Shown piece by piece: positions 54,370 through 62,079 of a stretch of 64,000 nt of DNA. How positions within the stretch are numbered: the first letter of the stretch is position 1; each line of letters starts with the position of its first letter. The DNA lies in NCBI GenBank assembly GCA_017852395.1, contig JAFMLE010000002.1, forward strand, positions 39,424-103,423. The letters run 5' to 3'. The translations under genes and the position numbers were made by a program. Below the pieces are notes generated by a model that was not told the origin of the DNA, made no database searches, and saw only the letters and a list, made by a program, of their open reading frames with translations. The stretch is from Flavobacteriaceae bacterium (GTDB lineage: Bacteria > Bacteroidota > Bacteroidia > Flavobacteriales > Flavobacteriaceae).

Positions 54370-55425
54370 TCAAAGAATTTGTTCTAAAATATTTATATAA
54401 AGCGGTATCGCTTCTTCAATTTCGTGTATATATATAAACTCGTCAGCTTGATGCGAGCGTGTAGAATCGCCAGGACCGAGTTTTAGCGAGGGGCAAGTCA
54501 GTGCGGCCATGTCTGATAGGGTGGGCGAGCCATAGGTGGTTCTACCTAAAGCAACGCCGGCTTTTACCAACGGGTGATCTATAGGTATCGATGAGCTATT
54601 TAGGTGTAAGGATCGTGGTTGGAGTTGGCAAGGGGCATTTTTGCGCAGCAAATCATAGACCTCTTGATTAGAATAGCAATCATTGACACGAACATCCACT
54701 ACCATTTTGACTTCAGCAGGCACTACATTGTGTTGCGATCCCGCTTGAAGTTGGGTAACGGTCATTTTAACAGGGCCCAATTGGTTTGATGTTTTTTCAA
54801 ATCTAAAATTTTTGAACCAATCGATTATTTCGGGTACTTTGTAAATTGGGTTATCCTCGTTGGGGTGGGCAGCATGGCCAGAGGTACCCGAAATGGTAGC
54901 ATCGAGTACGACCAATCCTTTTTCTGCTATAGCCAGCTGCATTTGTGTGGGCTCGCCAACAATTGCCAAATCAACGGGAGGCAATTGCTTTAGGATCCCT
55001 CTAAGACTATTGGGACCAGCCGTTTCTTCTTCAACACTAGCGACAAAAATAAGATTGTATTTAAGGTCTTTTATGACATAAAAATGGGTAAAAGTAGCCA
55101 GTAAAGAAACAAGCGCACCGCCAGCATCGTTACTTCCTAAGCCGTATAGTTTACCTTCTTCAATGATCGGGTCAAATGGATCTTTGGTATATCCTTTATT
55201 TGGCCGTACCGTATCATGGTGCGAATTTAATAATAAGGTGGGTTTGTTTGAATCTATGGCGCTGTGCAACGCATAGACCGTATTTCCAATTCTATGATAA
55301 GGGATTTCGTAGCGATCAAACCACTCTATCAAACAAGCAGCAGTTGCTGTTTCTTCTCCCGAAAAAGAAGGGTTTTTTATTAGTTTTTTTAGCAAAAGGA
55401 TGCTTTGGGCAATCAATTCATTCAT
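54370..55425 (-). CDS. argE: M20 family deacylase, probable N-acylcitrulline/ornithine deacylase
   Basis: A 351-residue zinc aminoacylase. Metal and catalytic residues are in LLNSHHDTVRP (His, Asp), GLGSNDAGGALVSLL (Asp), VASVEEETAGPNS (Glu, Glu), GEPTQMQLAIAEKG and the C-terminal SHQADEFIYIHEIEEAI (His). Because the carbamoyltransferase in this operon acts on N-acylornithine, the deacylase should remove the acyl group from N-acylcitrulline (inference). The track adds 33 residues in frame with argB; ATG at 55425 overlaps the argB stop (ATGA). Confidence 0.9.
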   Translation of the reverse strand: MNELIAQSILLLKKLIKNPSFSGEETATAACLIEWFDRYEIPYHRIGNTVYALHSAIDSNKPTLLLNSHHDTVRPNKGYTKDPFDPIIEEGKLYGLGSNDAGGALVSLLATFTHFYVIKDLKYNLIFVASVEEETAGPNSLRGILKQLPPVDLAIVGEPTQMQLAIAEKGLVVLDATISGTSGHAAHPNEDNPIYKVPEIIDWFKNFRFEKTSNQLGPVKMTVTQLQAGSQHNVVPAEVKMVVDVRVNDCYSNQEVYDLLRKNAPCQLQPRSLHLNSSSIPIDHPLVKAGVALGRTTYGSPTLSDMAALTCPSLKLGPGDSTRSHQADEFIYIHEIEEAIPLYINILEQIL

Positions 55426-56201
55426 AAGTTGGGTATTATCGTTGTATGCACTGTGGCTCCCTGCAGCATTTCTAACGAACCAATGTGTACAGCATGGACG
55501 TTTTGGTCGATGGCGTGAAAGCAATTGTCGAGTTTCGGAATCATTCCATCCGTTATAAGGTGTTCATTTTTTAGATTTTGATAGGTGTTAAAATCGATTT
55601 TTTCAATAATTGAATCCGGATTTTCACGATTTTTGAGCACCCCGTTTTGCTCGAAGCAATACCAAAGCTCTACGGTAAAAAAGTTGGCCATAGAAACGGC
55701 CAATGCTGCAGCAATACTGTCCGCGTTGGTGTTGAGTAGTTGGCCACTTCCATCGTGGGTCAACGCACAAAATACCGGTGTGATTTTCAAATTTTCCAAA
55801 AGTGTTCTAATTGCTGCAGAATCGACACTCGCGATATCTCCAACCCAACCAAAATCAATGGGTTTTGAAGTTCTTTTTTTGGATAAAATAAGGTTGGCAT
55901 CGGCGCCGCTCATTCCCATTGCATTACACTGCAAGGCTTGAAGTTTTGCAACGATGTTTTTATTGATTTTACCCGCATAAAGCATCGTAATCACAGCTAA
56001 TGTGTCTGCATCTGTACAACGTCGGCCATCGATCATTTTGACAGGGATATTGAGTTTTTCGGCCATAAGAGACGCTTCTTTTCCACCGCCATGGACTAAA
56101 ATTTTAAGGCCCTCTAATTCTGCAAATGCCTTGAGAAAAACCGCTAACCTCTCTTCATGCTCGATGACATTGCCACCTATTTTAACAACATTAAGCTTCA
56201 T
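55422..56201 (-). CDS. argB: N-acylglutamate kinase (ArgB)
   Basis: A 259-residue amino-acid kinase. It begins LNVVKIGGNVIE, has ILVHGGGKEASLMAEKL for phosphate binding, and VFCALTHDGSGQLLNTNADSIAAALA, which binds substrate and nucleotide. It phosphorylates N-acetyl- or, in Bacteroides-type pathways, N-succinylglutamate. Its start overlaps argF' by 11 bases. Length is typical. Which acyl group it prefers cannot be read from the motifs I can see. Confidence 0.94.
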   Translation of the reverse strand: MKLNVVKIGGNVIEHEERLAVFLKAFAELEGLKILVHGGGKEASLMAEKLNIPVKMIDGRRCTDADTLAVITMLYAGKINKNIVAKLQALQCNAMGMSGADANLILSKKRTSKPIDFGWVGDIASVDSAAIRTLLENLKITPVFCALTHDGSGQLLNTNADSIAAALAVSMANFFTVELWYCFEQNGVLKNRENPDSIIEKIDFNTYQNLKNEHLITDGMIPKLDNCFHAIDQNVHAVHIGSLEMLQGATVHTTIIPNL

Positions 56202-57138
56202 CTAAAAATTTTTTAAGTATTGCTTGCGCAGAAAAGGTTCTGTTGTTGGCTTGCTCTAGTATCAAAGCCTGAGGACTCTCCAACACATCTTGATCAACCA
56301 CCACATTGCGTCGGACAGGTAAACAATGCATAAAATAAGCGTTGTTGGTCCACTTCATCTTCGTTGCTGACACTTTCCATATGTCGTCTGTTCTCAAAAT
56401 TTGGCCATATTGCTCAAAAGAACTCCAGTTTTTGGTATAGATAAAATCAGCTCCTTCAAAAGCTTGTTTTTGATCGTAAAGAATGGTAGCTTCTTTTGTA
56501 ATTTCTGGGTCTAAGGCATACCCTTCGGGATGTGTAATGACAAATTCTGCATCCATACGATGCATCATACGGACAAACGAATTGGCCACTGCCTGGGGCA
56601 GCGCTTTGGGATGTGGTGCCCAGCTAAGTACTACTTTTGGACGTGCCGTTTTTTGAAAGGTTTTGATGGTCAAAGCATCTGCTAAAGCTTGAAGTGGATG
56701 TGCGGTCGCACTCTCTAGATTGATAATGGGGATGCTGGCGTATTTTGCAAAGCTTCGCAAAACGACCTCTGCACGGTCCTTTTGTTTGTCCTCTAAGGAA
56801 GCAAAGGCTCGAACAGCAAGCACGTCAAAATATTGTGATAGGACACCTGCGGCTTCTTTTATATGCTCTGAGGTTGTGCCATTCATCAGCACACCATCTT
56901 CAAATTCTAATGCCCAACCTTCGTTGTTAAAATTCATCACGATGGTATGCATTCCCAAATTTTGAGCTGCCTTTTGTGTGCTGATACGGGTCCTAAGGCT
57001 AGGGTTAAAAAATAAGACCCCGAGTGTTTTGTTACGTCCTAAAGCGGTATGGGCAAACGGTTGCTTTTTTAGGGCGACCATTTCTTCGATAAGGGCATCA
57101 AAGTCTTGAAGATCGTCAAGTGTGATTAACTGTTTCAT
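56191..57138 (-). CDS. argF': N-acylornithine carbamoyltransferase, probably N-succinylornithine type
   Basis: A 315-residue carbamoyltransferase. FFNPSLRTRISTQKAA binds carbamoyl phosphate, VRAFASLEDKQKDRAE is the acylornithine-type loop, and YFMHCLPVRRNVVVDQDVLES is typical of the AOTCase/SOTCase branch. It matches Bacteroides fragilis SOTCase by eye, including SWAPHPKALPQAV. At the specificity position (Xanthomonas AOTCase Glu92, B. fragilis Pro90) it has Ser90; published E92S in AOTCase gave succinylornithine activity, so the succinyl substrate is favoured. It overlaps argD by four bases. Confidence 0.93.
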   Translation of the reverse strand: MKQLITLDDLQDFDALIEEMVALKKQPFAHTALGRNKTLGVLFFNPSLRTRISTQKAAQNLGMHTIVMNFNNEGWALEFEDGVLMNGTTSEHIKEAAGVLSQYFDVLAVRAFASLEDKQKDRAEVVLRSFAKYASIPIINLESATAHPLQALADALTIKTFQKTARPKVVLSWAPHPKALPQAVANSFVRMMHRMDAEFVITHPEGYALDPEITKEATILYDQKQAFEGADFIYTKNWSSFEQYGQILRTDDIWKVSATKMKWTNNAYFMHCLPVRRNVVVDQDVLESPQALILEQANNRTFSAQAILKKFLDEA

Positions 57139-58259
57139 AGGGCTTCTTTTAAAGCGGTAAAAAATTGTGCAATATGATTTTGTTGAATGGTCAATGGAGG
57201 TAATAAGCGTAATAGGTTTTTATTGCTACTGCCACCAGTCATGATGTGGTGATCGTATAGGAGTTTTTTTCGAAGCGGCCCCACCTCAAAATCAAATTCT
57301 AAACCGAGCATCAATCCTTTCCCTTTAATTTTTTTAACCTCAGGAAGTACTTTTGCACTTTCAAAAAAATAGGCCCCCATTTCTTGAGCATGTTCTTGAA
57401 GCTTTTCTTTTTCCAAAACTTCCAATACTGCCAATGCGGCAGCGCAAGCCAAATGATTGCCCCCAAAGGTGGTGCCAAGCAGGCCATAGGCTGCCTCTAT
57501 AGTAGGGTGTATCAAAATCCCTCCAATCGGAAAACCATTGCCCATTCCCTTGGCCATACTGATAATGTGTGGCGTAATCGAGGCGTGTTGATAGGCAAAA
57601 AACGCCCCCGTCCTACCGTACCCACTTTGTACCTCATCGGCGATGATTAACGCGCCGTATAGATTGCATAACTGTTCTAGTTGTTCTAAAAATTTAGTCT
57701 CAGGTTGATCCAAACCACCTACACCTTGAATCACTTCTATAATCACCCCCGCGACATCGCCTTTTTTCAACTCATTTTCGAGTTGCTGCGGGTCGTTAAA
57801 AGGCAAAAAAGTGACCGGATGATGGGCGTTTAGTGGAGCAACAATTTTGGGATTGTCAGTCACGGCAACCGCTGCACTGGTCCGTCCATGAAAGCTGTTC
57901 TGAAAAGCAATGATCCTACTTTTTCCAGTATAAAAAGAAGCCAGTTTTAGTGCATTTTCATTGGCTTCAGCACCACTGTTACATAAAAACAACTGATACG
58001 TATCCAGGCAAGACAGCTGCCCAAGTTTTGTGGCTAACGCTTGCTGCAATGGATTGATAATGGCGTTTGAATAGAACACCAATTGCTCCAGTTGATCTTT
58101 AATTCTACTTACAAAATGCGGATGCCCATGGCCAATTGAAACGACCGCATGCCCACCATAGAGGTCAAGATAAGCCTGGTTGGCAGCATCATAGACAAAG
58201 ACATCTGATCCTCGGACAGGCGTCAAGTCGTATAGTGGATAAACATCAAACAGTTTCAT
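57135..58259 (-). CDS. argD: acetyl/succinylornithine aminotransferase
   Basis: A 374-residue class III PLP aminotransferase that makes N-acylornithine from the semialdehyde. It shows YLDLYGGHAVVSIGHGHP, FLCNSGAEANENALKLA, the FHGRTSAAVAVT motif, and the PLP stretch LIIADEVQSGYGRTGAFFAY...ISMAKGMGNGFPIG with the Schiff-base Lys. It overlaps both proC upstream and argF' downstream by four bases (ATGA), indicating strict translational coupling. Confidence 0.95.
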   Translation of the reverse strand: MKLFDVYPLYDLTPVRGSDVFVYDAANQAYLDLYGGHAVVSIGHGHPHFVSRIKDQLEQLVFYSNAIINPLQQALATKLGQLSCLDTYQLFLCNSGAEANENALKLASFYTGKSRIIAFQNSFHGRTSAAVAVTDNPKIVAPLNAHHPVTFLPFNDPQQLENELKKGDVAGVIIEVIQGVGGLDQPETKFLEQLEQLCNLYGALIIADEVQSGYGRTGAFFAYQHASITPHIISMAKGMGNGFPIGGILIHPTIEAAYGLLGTTFGGNHLACAAALAVLEVLEKEKLQEHAQEMGAYFFESAKVLPEVKKIKGKGLMLGLEFDFEVGPLRKKLLYDHHIMTGGSSNKNLLRLLPPLTIQQNHIAQFFTALKEAL

Positions 58260-59050
58260 GATTGGGCGATTTCATTAATTTTTTCATACGATTTAAGCAA
58301 CCCTTTGATTAGCGAGGAACTCAATCCTTGAAATTCCATCTCATTGAGCCCCGAAATGGTACAACCTTTAGGCGTTGTAACCTTGTCGATTTCTCTTTCG
58401 GGATGCGATGCGGTATTGACCAATAAACTTGCTGCACCAAGGCAGGTATGCACCGACATTTCGAGTGCAATTTGAGCATCAAACCCCATCTGAATCCCCC
58501 CTTGGGTAGTGGCGCGGATCATACGCATCCAAAAGGCGATGCCGCTAGAACACAAAACCGTTGCCGCTTGCATCAGCGCTTCATCAATTACAACCGTTTT
58601 ACCCATAAGTCCAAATAGTGCTTCAGCCACAGGTATTCGTTTTAGTCCCTTAGAATTGGCACAAAGACACGTCATCGATTTGCTTACAGCTATCGCGGTA
58701 TTGGGCATGGCACGTATGATGGAGTGCTCAGTGCCTAGTATGGATTCGATTTGATGGATTTTAAAACCTGTTGCTGTTGAAATAATTTGGTGTTTGTCGT
58801 GCAAAAACGGTTTGATTTCTTCCAACACTTTTTTTAAGTGATTGGGTTGAACCGACAAAATCAAGATATCAGCATTTTTTACCGCTTCCTCGTTTGAATT
58901 GGTCGTGTAAACTTTGGGAAAATCTTCCCAACTTTTGATTGTGCTCGCTTGACGTTTTGTTAAATAAAAAGTGGTGTATAAGTTATTATCTATAATACCT
59001 TTTGCGATACTAACTCCGAGATTTCCAGCTCCAATTATGGCAATTTTCAT
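58256..59050 (-). CDS. proC: pyrroline-5-carboxylate reductase
   Basis: A 264-residue NAD(P)H enzyme that makes proline from pyrroline-5-carboxylate. The N-terminal KIAIIGAGNLGVSIAKGI binds the nucleotide; ILSVQPNHLKKVLEEI, IIRAMPNTAIAVSKSMTCL and the C-terminal TPKGCTISGLNEMEFQGL are family motifs. Its place between argC and argD is unusual for a proline gene, but it could link the glutamate/ornithine pools. Start is ATG; it lies nine bases after argC. Confidence 0.95.
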   Translation of the reverse strand: MKIAIIGAGNLGVSIAKGIIDNNLYTTFYLTKRQASTIKSWEDFPKVYTTNSNEEAVKNADILILSVQPNHLKKVLEEIKPFLHDKHQIISTATGFKIHQIESILGTEHSIIRAMPNTAIAVSKSMTCLCANSKGLKRIPVAEALFGLMGKTVVIDEALMQAATVLCSSGIAFWMRMIRATTQGGIQMGFDAQIALEMSVHTCLGAASLLVNTASHPEREIDKVTTPKGCTISGLNEMEFQGLSSSLIKGLLKSYEKINEIAQS

Positions 59051-59059
59051 ACGTTATTT

Positions 59060-60031
59060 TTAAAATACTGAAGGTTTTAAGTGCAACCCCAGATGTTCTT
59101 CAAGCCCTAGGATTAAATTGAGGTTTTGCAGCGCCTGACCTGCGGCTCCCTTGACAAGATTGTCAATAATACTGGTTATCAATAAAAAATCGTTGTGTTT
59201 GTGCAGATGCAAAATGCAGTTATTGGTATTGATAACTTGTTTTAGATGTATGGGATGTTTTGAGCGATGGGTAAACGGAGCCGTTGTATAAAACTGATCA
59301 TACAACGCCGATGCTTCTTCGACGGTTCCGTCAAATTGGGTGTACAGGGTTGCAAAAATGCCCCGTGTAAAGGGCCCCCTTTGGGGTAAAAAATGAACGT
59401 TTGCAGTGGCACCTACTTGAGCTAAAGTTTCTGAAATTTCTCCCAAGTGTTGATGTGTAAAAGGCTTGTACCAAGACAAGTTGTCGTTTCGCCAGCTAAA
59501 ATGACTGGTTTCGGACAATCCAACTCCCGCCCCTGTACTTCCGGTGGTGGCATTAACATGAATATCATGGTGCAACAGTCTTTCTTGTGCCAATGGCAAT
59601 AAGGCCAACTGAATTGCAGTAGCAAAACATCCAGGATTGGCAATCGATTTGGTGTTTTCTATGGCCGATTTGTTGATTTCTGGTAGGCCATAAACAAAGT
59701 TTCTGTGATTAAAATTCTGGTCTTCTTTTAAGCGAAAATCATTGCTCAGGTCGATAATGATCGTGTTTTCAGAAAATGAATGTTCCTGTAAAAAAGCCGC
59801 AGATTTTCCATGTCCCAAGCATAAAAAGAGGACATCGATGTCGGTGTTTATTTGATTTGTAAACTGCAACTCGGTTTGCCCTAAAAGTTCTGTATGGTGA
59901 TCAGTTAGTGCTGTTCCGGGTCGGCTGGTACTGTAAACAAAATCAATTTCGAGGGCGGGATGTCCCAAAATTAACCGTATGAGTTCTCCACCCGTATAGC
60001 CCGAGCCTCCTATGATACCTACTTTAATCAT
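59060..60031 (-). CDS. argC: N-acyl-gamma-glutamyl-phosphate reductase
   Basis: A 323-residue NADPH enzyme that reduces N-acylglutamyl phosphate. GIIGGSGYTGGELIRLI binds NADP, SIANPGCFATAIQLALLPL holds the catalytic Cys, and the segment GSTGAGVGLSETSHFSWRNDN precedes the catalytic His in TRGIFATLYTQ-type sequence (HFLPQRGPFTRG). The family length is about 310-350. It overlaps argG by eight bases. Confidence 0.95.
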   Translation of the reverse strand: MIKVGIIGGSGYTGGELIRLILGHPALEIDFVYSTSRPGTALTDHHTELLGQTELQFTNQINTDIDVLFLCLGHGKSAAFLQEHSFSENTIIIDLSNDFRLKEDQNFNHRNFVYGLPEINKSAIENTKSIANPGCFATAIQLALLPLAQERLLHHDIHVNATTGSTGAGVGLSETSHFSWRNDNLSWYKPFTHQHLGEISETLAQVGATANVHFLPQRGPFTRGIFATLYTQFDGTVEEASALYDQFYTTAPFTHRSKHPIHLKQVINTNNCILHLHKHNDFLLITSIIDNLVKGAAGQALQNLNLILGLEEHLGLHLKPSVF

Positions 60032-61211
60032 TTTTTACTTTTATGGATTGATAAATTTTTTGTGCAGTAGCACTTACTTTAATAAACCCTTTGGCATCAT
60101 CTGCAGTCCATGACTTGTTCATTTCGCCGTAGGCACCAAATTGAGATTTCATCAAATCATTTTCAGATTCGATTCCGAGTAGTTCAAAACGATAGGGGTA
60201 AAGTTTGATGAAAACCGTTCCGCTGACCCGATTTTGACTACTTTCTAAAAAGGCTTCTATGTCGCGCATTACGGGGTCAAGATAGTTGCCTTCGTGGAGT
60301 TGCATTCCATAAAAATTGCTCATCTGTTCTTTTTGAAATTGTTGCCATTTGCTCATGGTGTGCTTTTCCAAAAGATGGTGGGCTTTAATCAATATTAGTG
60401 GTGCTGCAGCTTCAAAACCAACTCTACCTTTGATACCAACAATGGTGTCTCCGACATGGATATCCCGTCCGATAGCAAATTTGCTCGCAAGTGCTTGGAG
60501 CGCTTCAATCACTTTGATGGGAGGGTTTTGTTGGCCGTTGAGCCCTATAGCTTCACCTTTTTTAAAGCTTATGCTTATGTCTATTGGCTCGTTGTTTTCT
60601 AGTTGTGAGGGGTAGGCTTCATTGGGCAGTGCCTGGTGGGAGGTTAGGGTTTCTTTGCCACCTACACTGGTTCCCCAAAGCCCTTTATTGATCGAATATT
60701 GTGCTTTTTCCCAAGACATATGCACCCCTTGAGACTGCAAATACTCGATTTCTTCTTGACGGCTAATTTTTTCGTCTCTGATGGGTGTTATGATCGCAAT
60801 GTTTGGCGCCAGAATTTGAAAAATAGCATCAAAACGGACTTGATCATTTCCGGCTCCTGTACTTCCATGAACAATACCATCAGCGTTGATTTTTTTGGCG
60901 TAGTCTATCAATGCAATTGCTTGTACAATACGTTCTGCCGAGACCGATAGCGGATAGGTATTGTTTCGCAGTACGTTGCCAAAAATTAGGTATTTTATAA
61001 TATCATTATAAAACGTTTCTACGGAATCTACACATTCGTAAGAATGTGCGCCCATGTCCAAAGCACGTTGTTTTTGTTCGGCAATGGTTGCGGTGTCAAA
61101 GCCTCCAGTATTTATGGAAATAGCATGTACCTCATGATTTTCTTTGGCCAATTTTACCAAGCAATACGAGGTGTCTAAACCGCCACTGTAGGCGAGTACA
61201 AGTCTTTTCAT
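60024..61211 (-). CDS. argG: argininosuccinate synthase
   Basis: A 395-residue ATP-pyrophosphatase that joins citrulline and aspartate. The N-terminal LVLAYSGGLDTSYCLVKLA is the SGGLDTS P-loop; IVHGSTGAGNDQVRFD and WGTSVGGKETLT follow. The family is about 400 residues long. It overlaps the upstream GNAT gene by four bases. It differs from the well-known type by several substitutions near the C-terminus, but all visible motifs are intact. Confidence 0.96.
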   Translation of the reverse strand: MKRLVLAYSGGLDTSYCLVKLAKENHEVHAISINTGGFDTATIAEQKQRALDMGAHSYECVDSVETFYNDIIKYLIFGNVLRNNTYPLSVSAERIVQAIALIDYAKKINADGIVHGSTGAGNDQVRFDAIFQILAPNIAIITPIRDEKISRQEEIEYLQSQGVHMSWEKAQYSINKGLWGTSVGGKETLTSHQALPNEAYPSQLENNEPIDISISFKKGEAIGLNGQQNPPIKVIEALQALASKFAIGRDIHVGDTIVGIKGRVGFEAAAPLILIKAHHLLEKHTMSKWQQFQKEQMSNFYGMQLHEGNYLDPVMRDIEAFLESSQNRVSGTVFIKLYPYRFELLGIESENDLMKSQFGAYGEMNKSWTADDAKGFIKVSATAQKIYQSIKVKND

Positions 61212-61816
61212 TTGGTTTTTTTTATAAATAAGGTGTTTTTGATTGATTTGAGTCTTTCGCCAACCTTTCGATTAAATTTTGATTTTTTGGTGTTGTTTTT
61301 AGGATCATAAAGCATGCCTGTACACAAACACATGGTGCGTTCGGTTCGGGTGAGTACATCAAAGTTTTTGCAGGTTTTGCAACCATTCCAAAACTCAGGA
61401 TCATCGGTTAGTTCGGAAAAGTGAACAGGTTTGTACCCCAATTCGTAATTAATCTTCATAACCGCCATGCCGGTGGTGATTCCAAAAATTTTGGCATCCG
61501 GAAATTTCTTTAGCGAAAGATCCAGTACCTTTTTTTTGATTTTTTTGGCCACTCCATGGCCTCTAAAATCGGGTGATACAATAAGCCCAGAATGCGCAAC
61601 ATATTTGCCATGTCCCCATACTTCTATATAACAAAACCCAACAAAAGTGTTGTCTTTGATGGCGATTACGGCATTTCCATTTTGCATTTTGGTGCGAATA
61701 TATTCGGGGGTTCTCAGCGCGATTCCAGTTCCTCGAACTTTGGCTGATGCATCAATACATGCTGCAATATCTGCGGCATATTGATAATGTGTTGCGTTAG
61801 CATTGGTTATTTCCAA
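61208..61816 (-). CDS. GNAT acyltransferase at head of arginine operon
   Basis: A 202-residue GNAT-fold protein. The acetyl-CoA loop is VSPDFRGHGVAKKIKKKVL (about residues 80-98), after FVGFCYIEVWG. The C-terminal part carries GCKTCKN...TMCLC, a CxxC-x13-CxC cluster that could bind a metal. As first gene of the arginine operon it is the best candidate for the N-acetyl- or N-succinylglutamate synthase step, which no other gene here covers (inference). The start is TTG at 61816; only one sense codon separates it from an upstream in-frame TAA. Confidence 0.75.
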   Translation of the reverse strand: MEITNANATHYQYAADIAACIDASAKVRGTGIALRTPEYIRTKMQNGNAVIAIKDNTFVGFCYIEVWGHGKYVAHSGLIVSPDFRGHGVAKKIKKKVLDLSLKKFPDAKIFGITTGMAVMKINYELGYKPVHFSELTDDPEFWNGCKTCKNFDVLTRTERTMCLCTGMLYDPKNNTKKSKFNRKVGERLKSIKNTLFIKKTK

Positions 61817-61891
61817 CGTTTACTAAGTTGTTAATTAAAAAAAGTGAAATTTGATTGCGAACGAGTTGGACACACCTAACTCTAAAAAAGT

Positions 61892-61919
61892 ACTACACCC
61901 CCAAGGGGCGGCGTGTAGT
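61892..61919. promoter_or_regulatory. inverted repeat in arg/tilS divergent region
   Basis: ACTACAC and GTGTAGT form a perfect 7-base inverted repeat around a C-rich/G-rich centre (CCCCCAAGGGG), giving a GC-rich stem in an AT-rich region. It lies 76 bases upstream of the first arginine gene and could be an operator or leader structure. No ArgR-type ARG box was seen. Confidence 0.35.
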
Positions 61920-62043
61920 GCTGCGTGACAAGGTCCTTAAAACCAAAGCATGCTTGTATGTGTACTTTTTTAACATTAAACAAATTAAGGGACATATATT
62001 TTGTAATGCAAGTTTTTTTTTAAAAAAAACATTTTATAACAAA

Positions 62044-62075
62044 TTGGAGTTCTGATAGATAAAAAGTTAATTTCG
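62044..62075 (+). promoter_or_regulatory. possible tilS promoter
   Basis: TTG at 62044 and TAATTTCG at 62068-62075 are 21 bases apart; the second is one base off TAnnTTTG. Transcription would begin at about the GTG start of tilS, implying an almost leaderless mRNA. Confidence 0.35.
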
Positions 62076-62079
62076 TAGT

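Noticed and set aside
54370-55524. N-terminal extension of the M20 hydrolase
   Set aside because: The extra 33 residues are the out-of-frame reading of the argB 3' end; ATG at 55425 overlaps the argB stop and gives the normal N-terminus.
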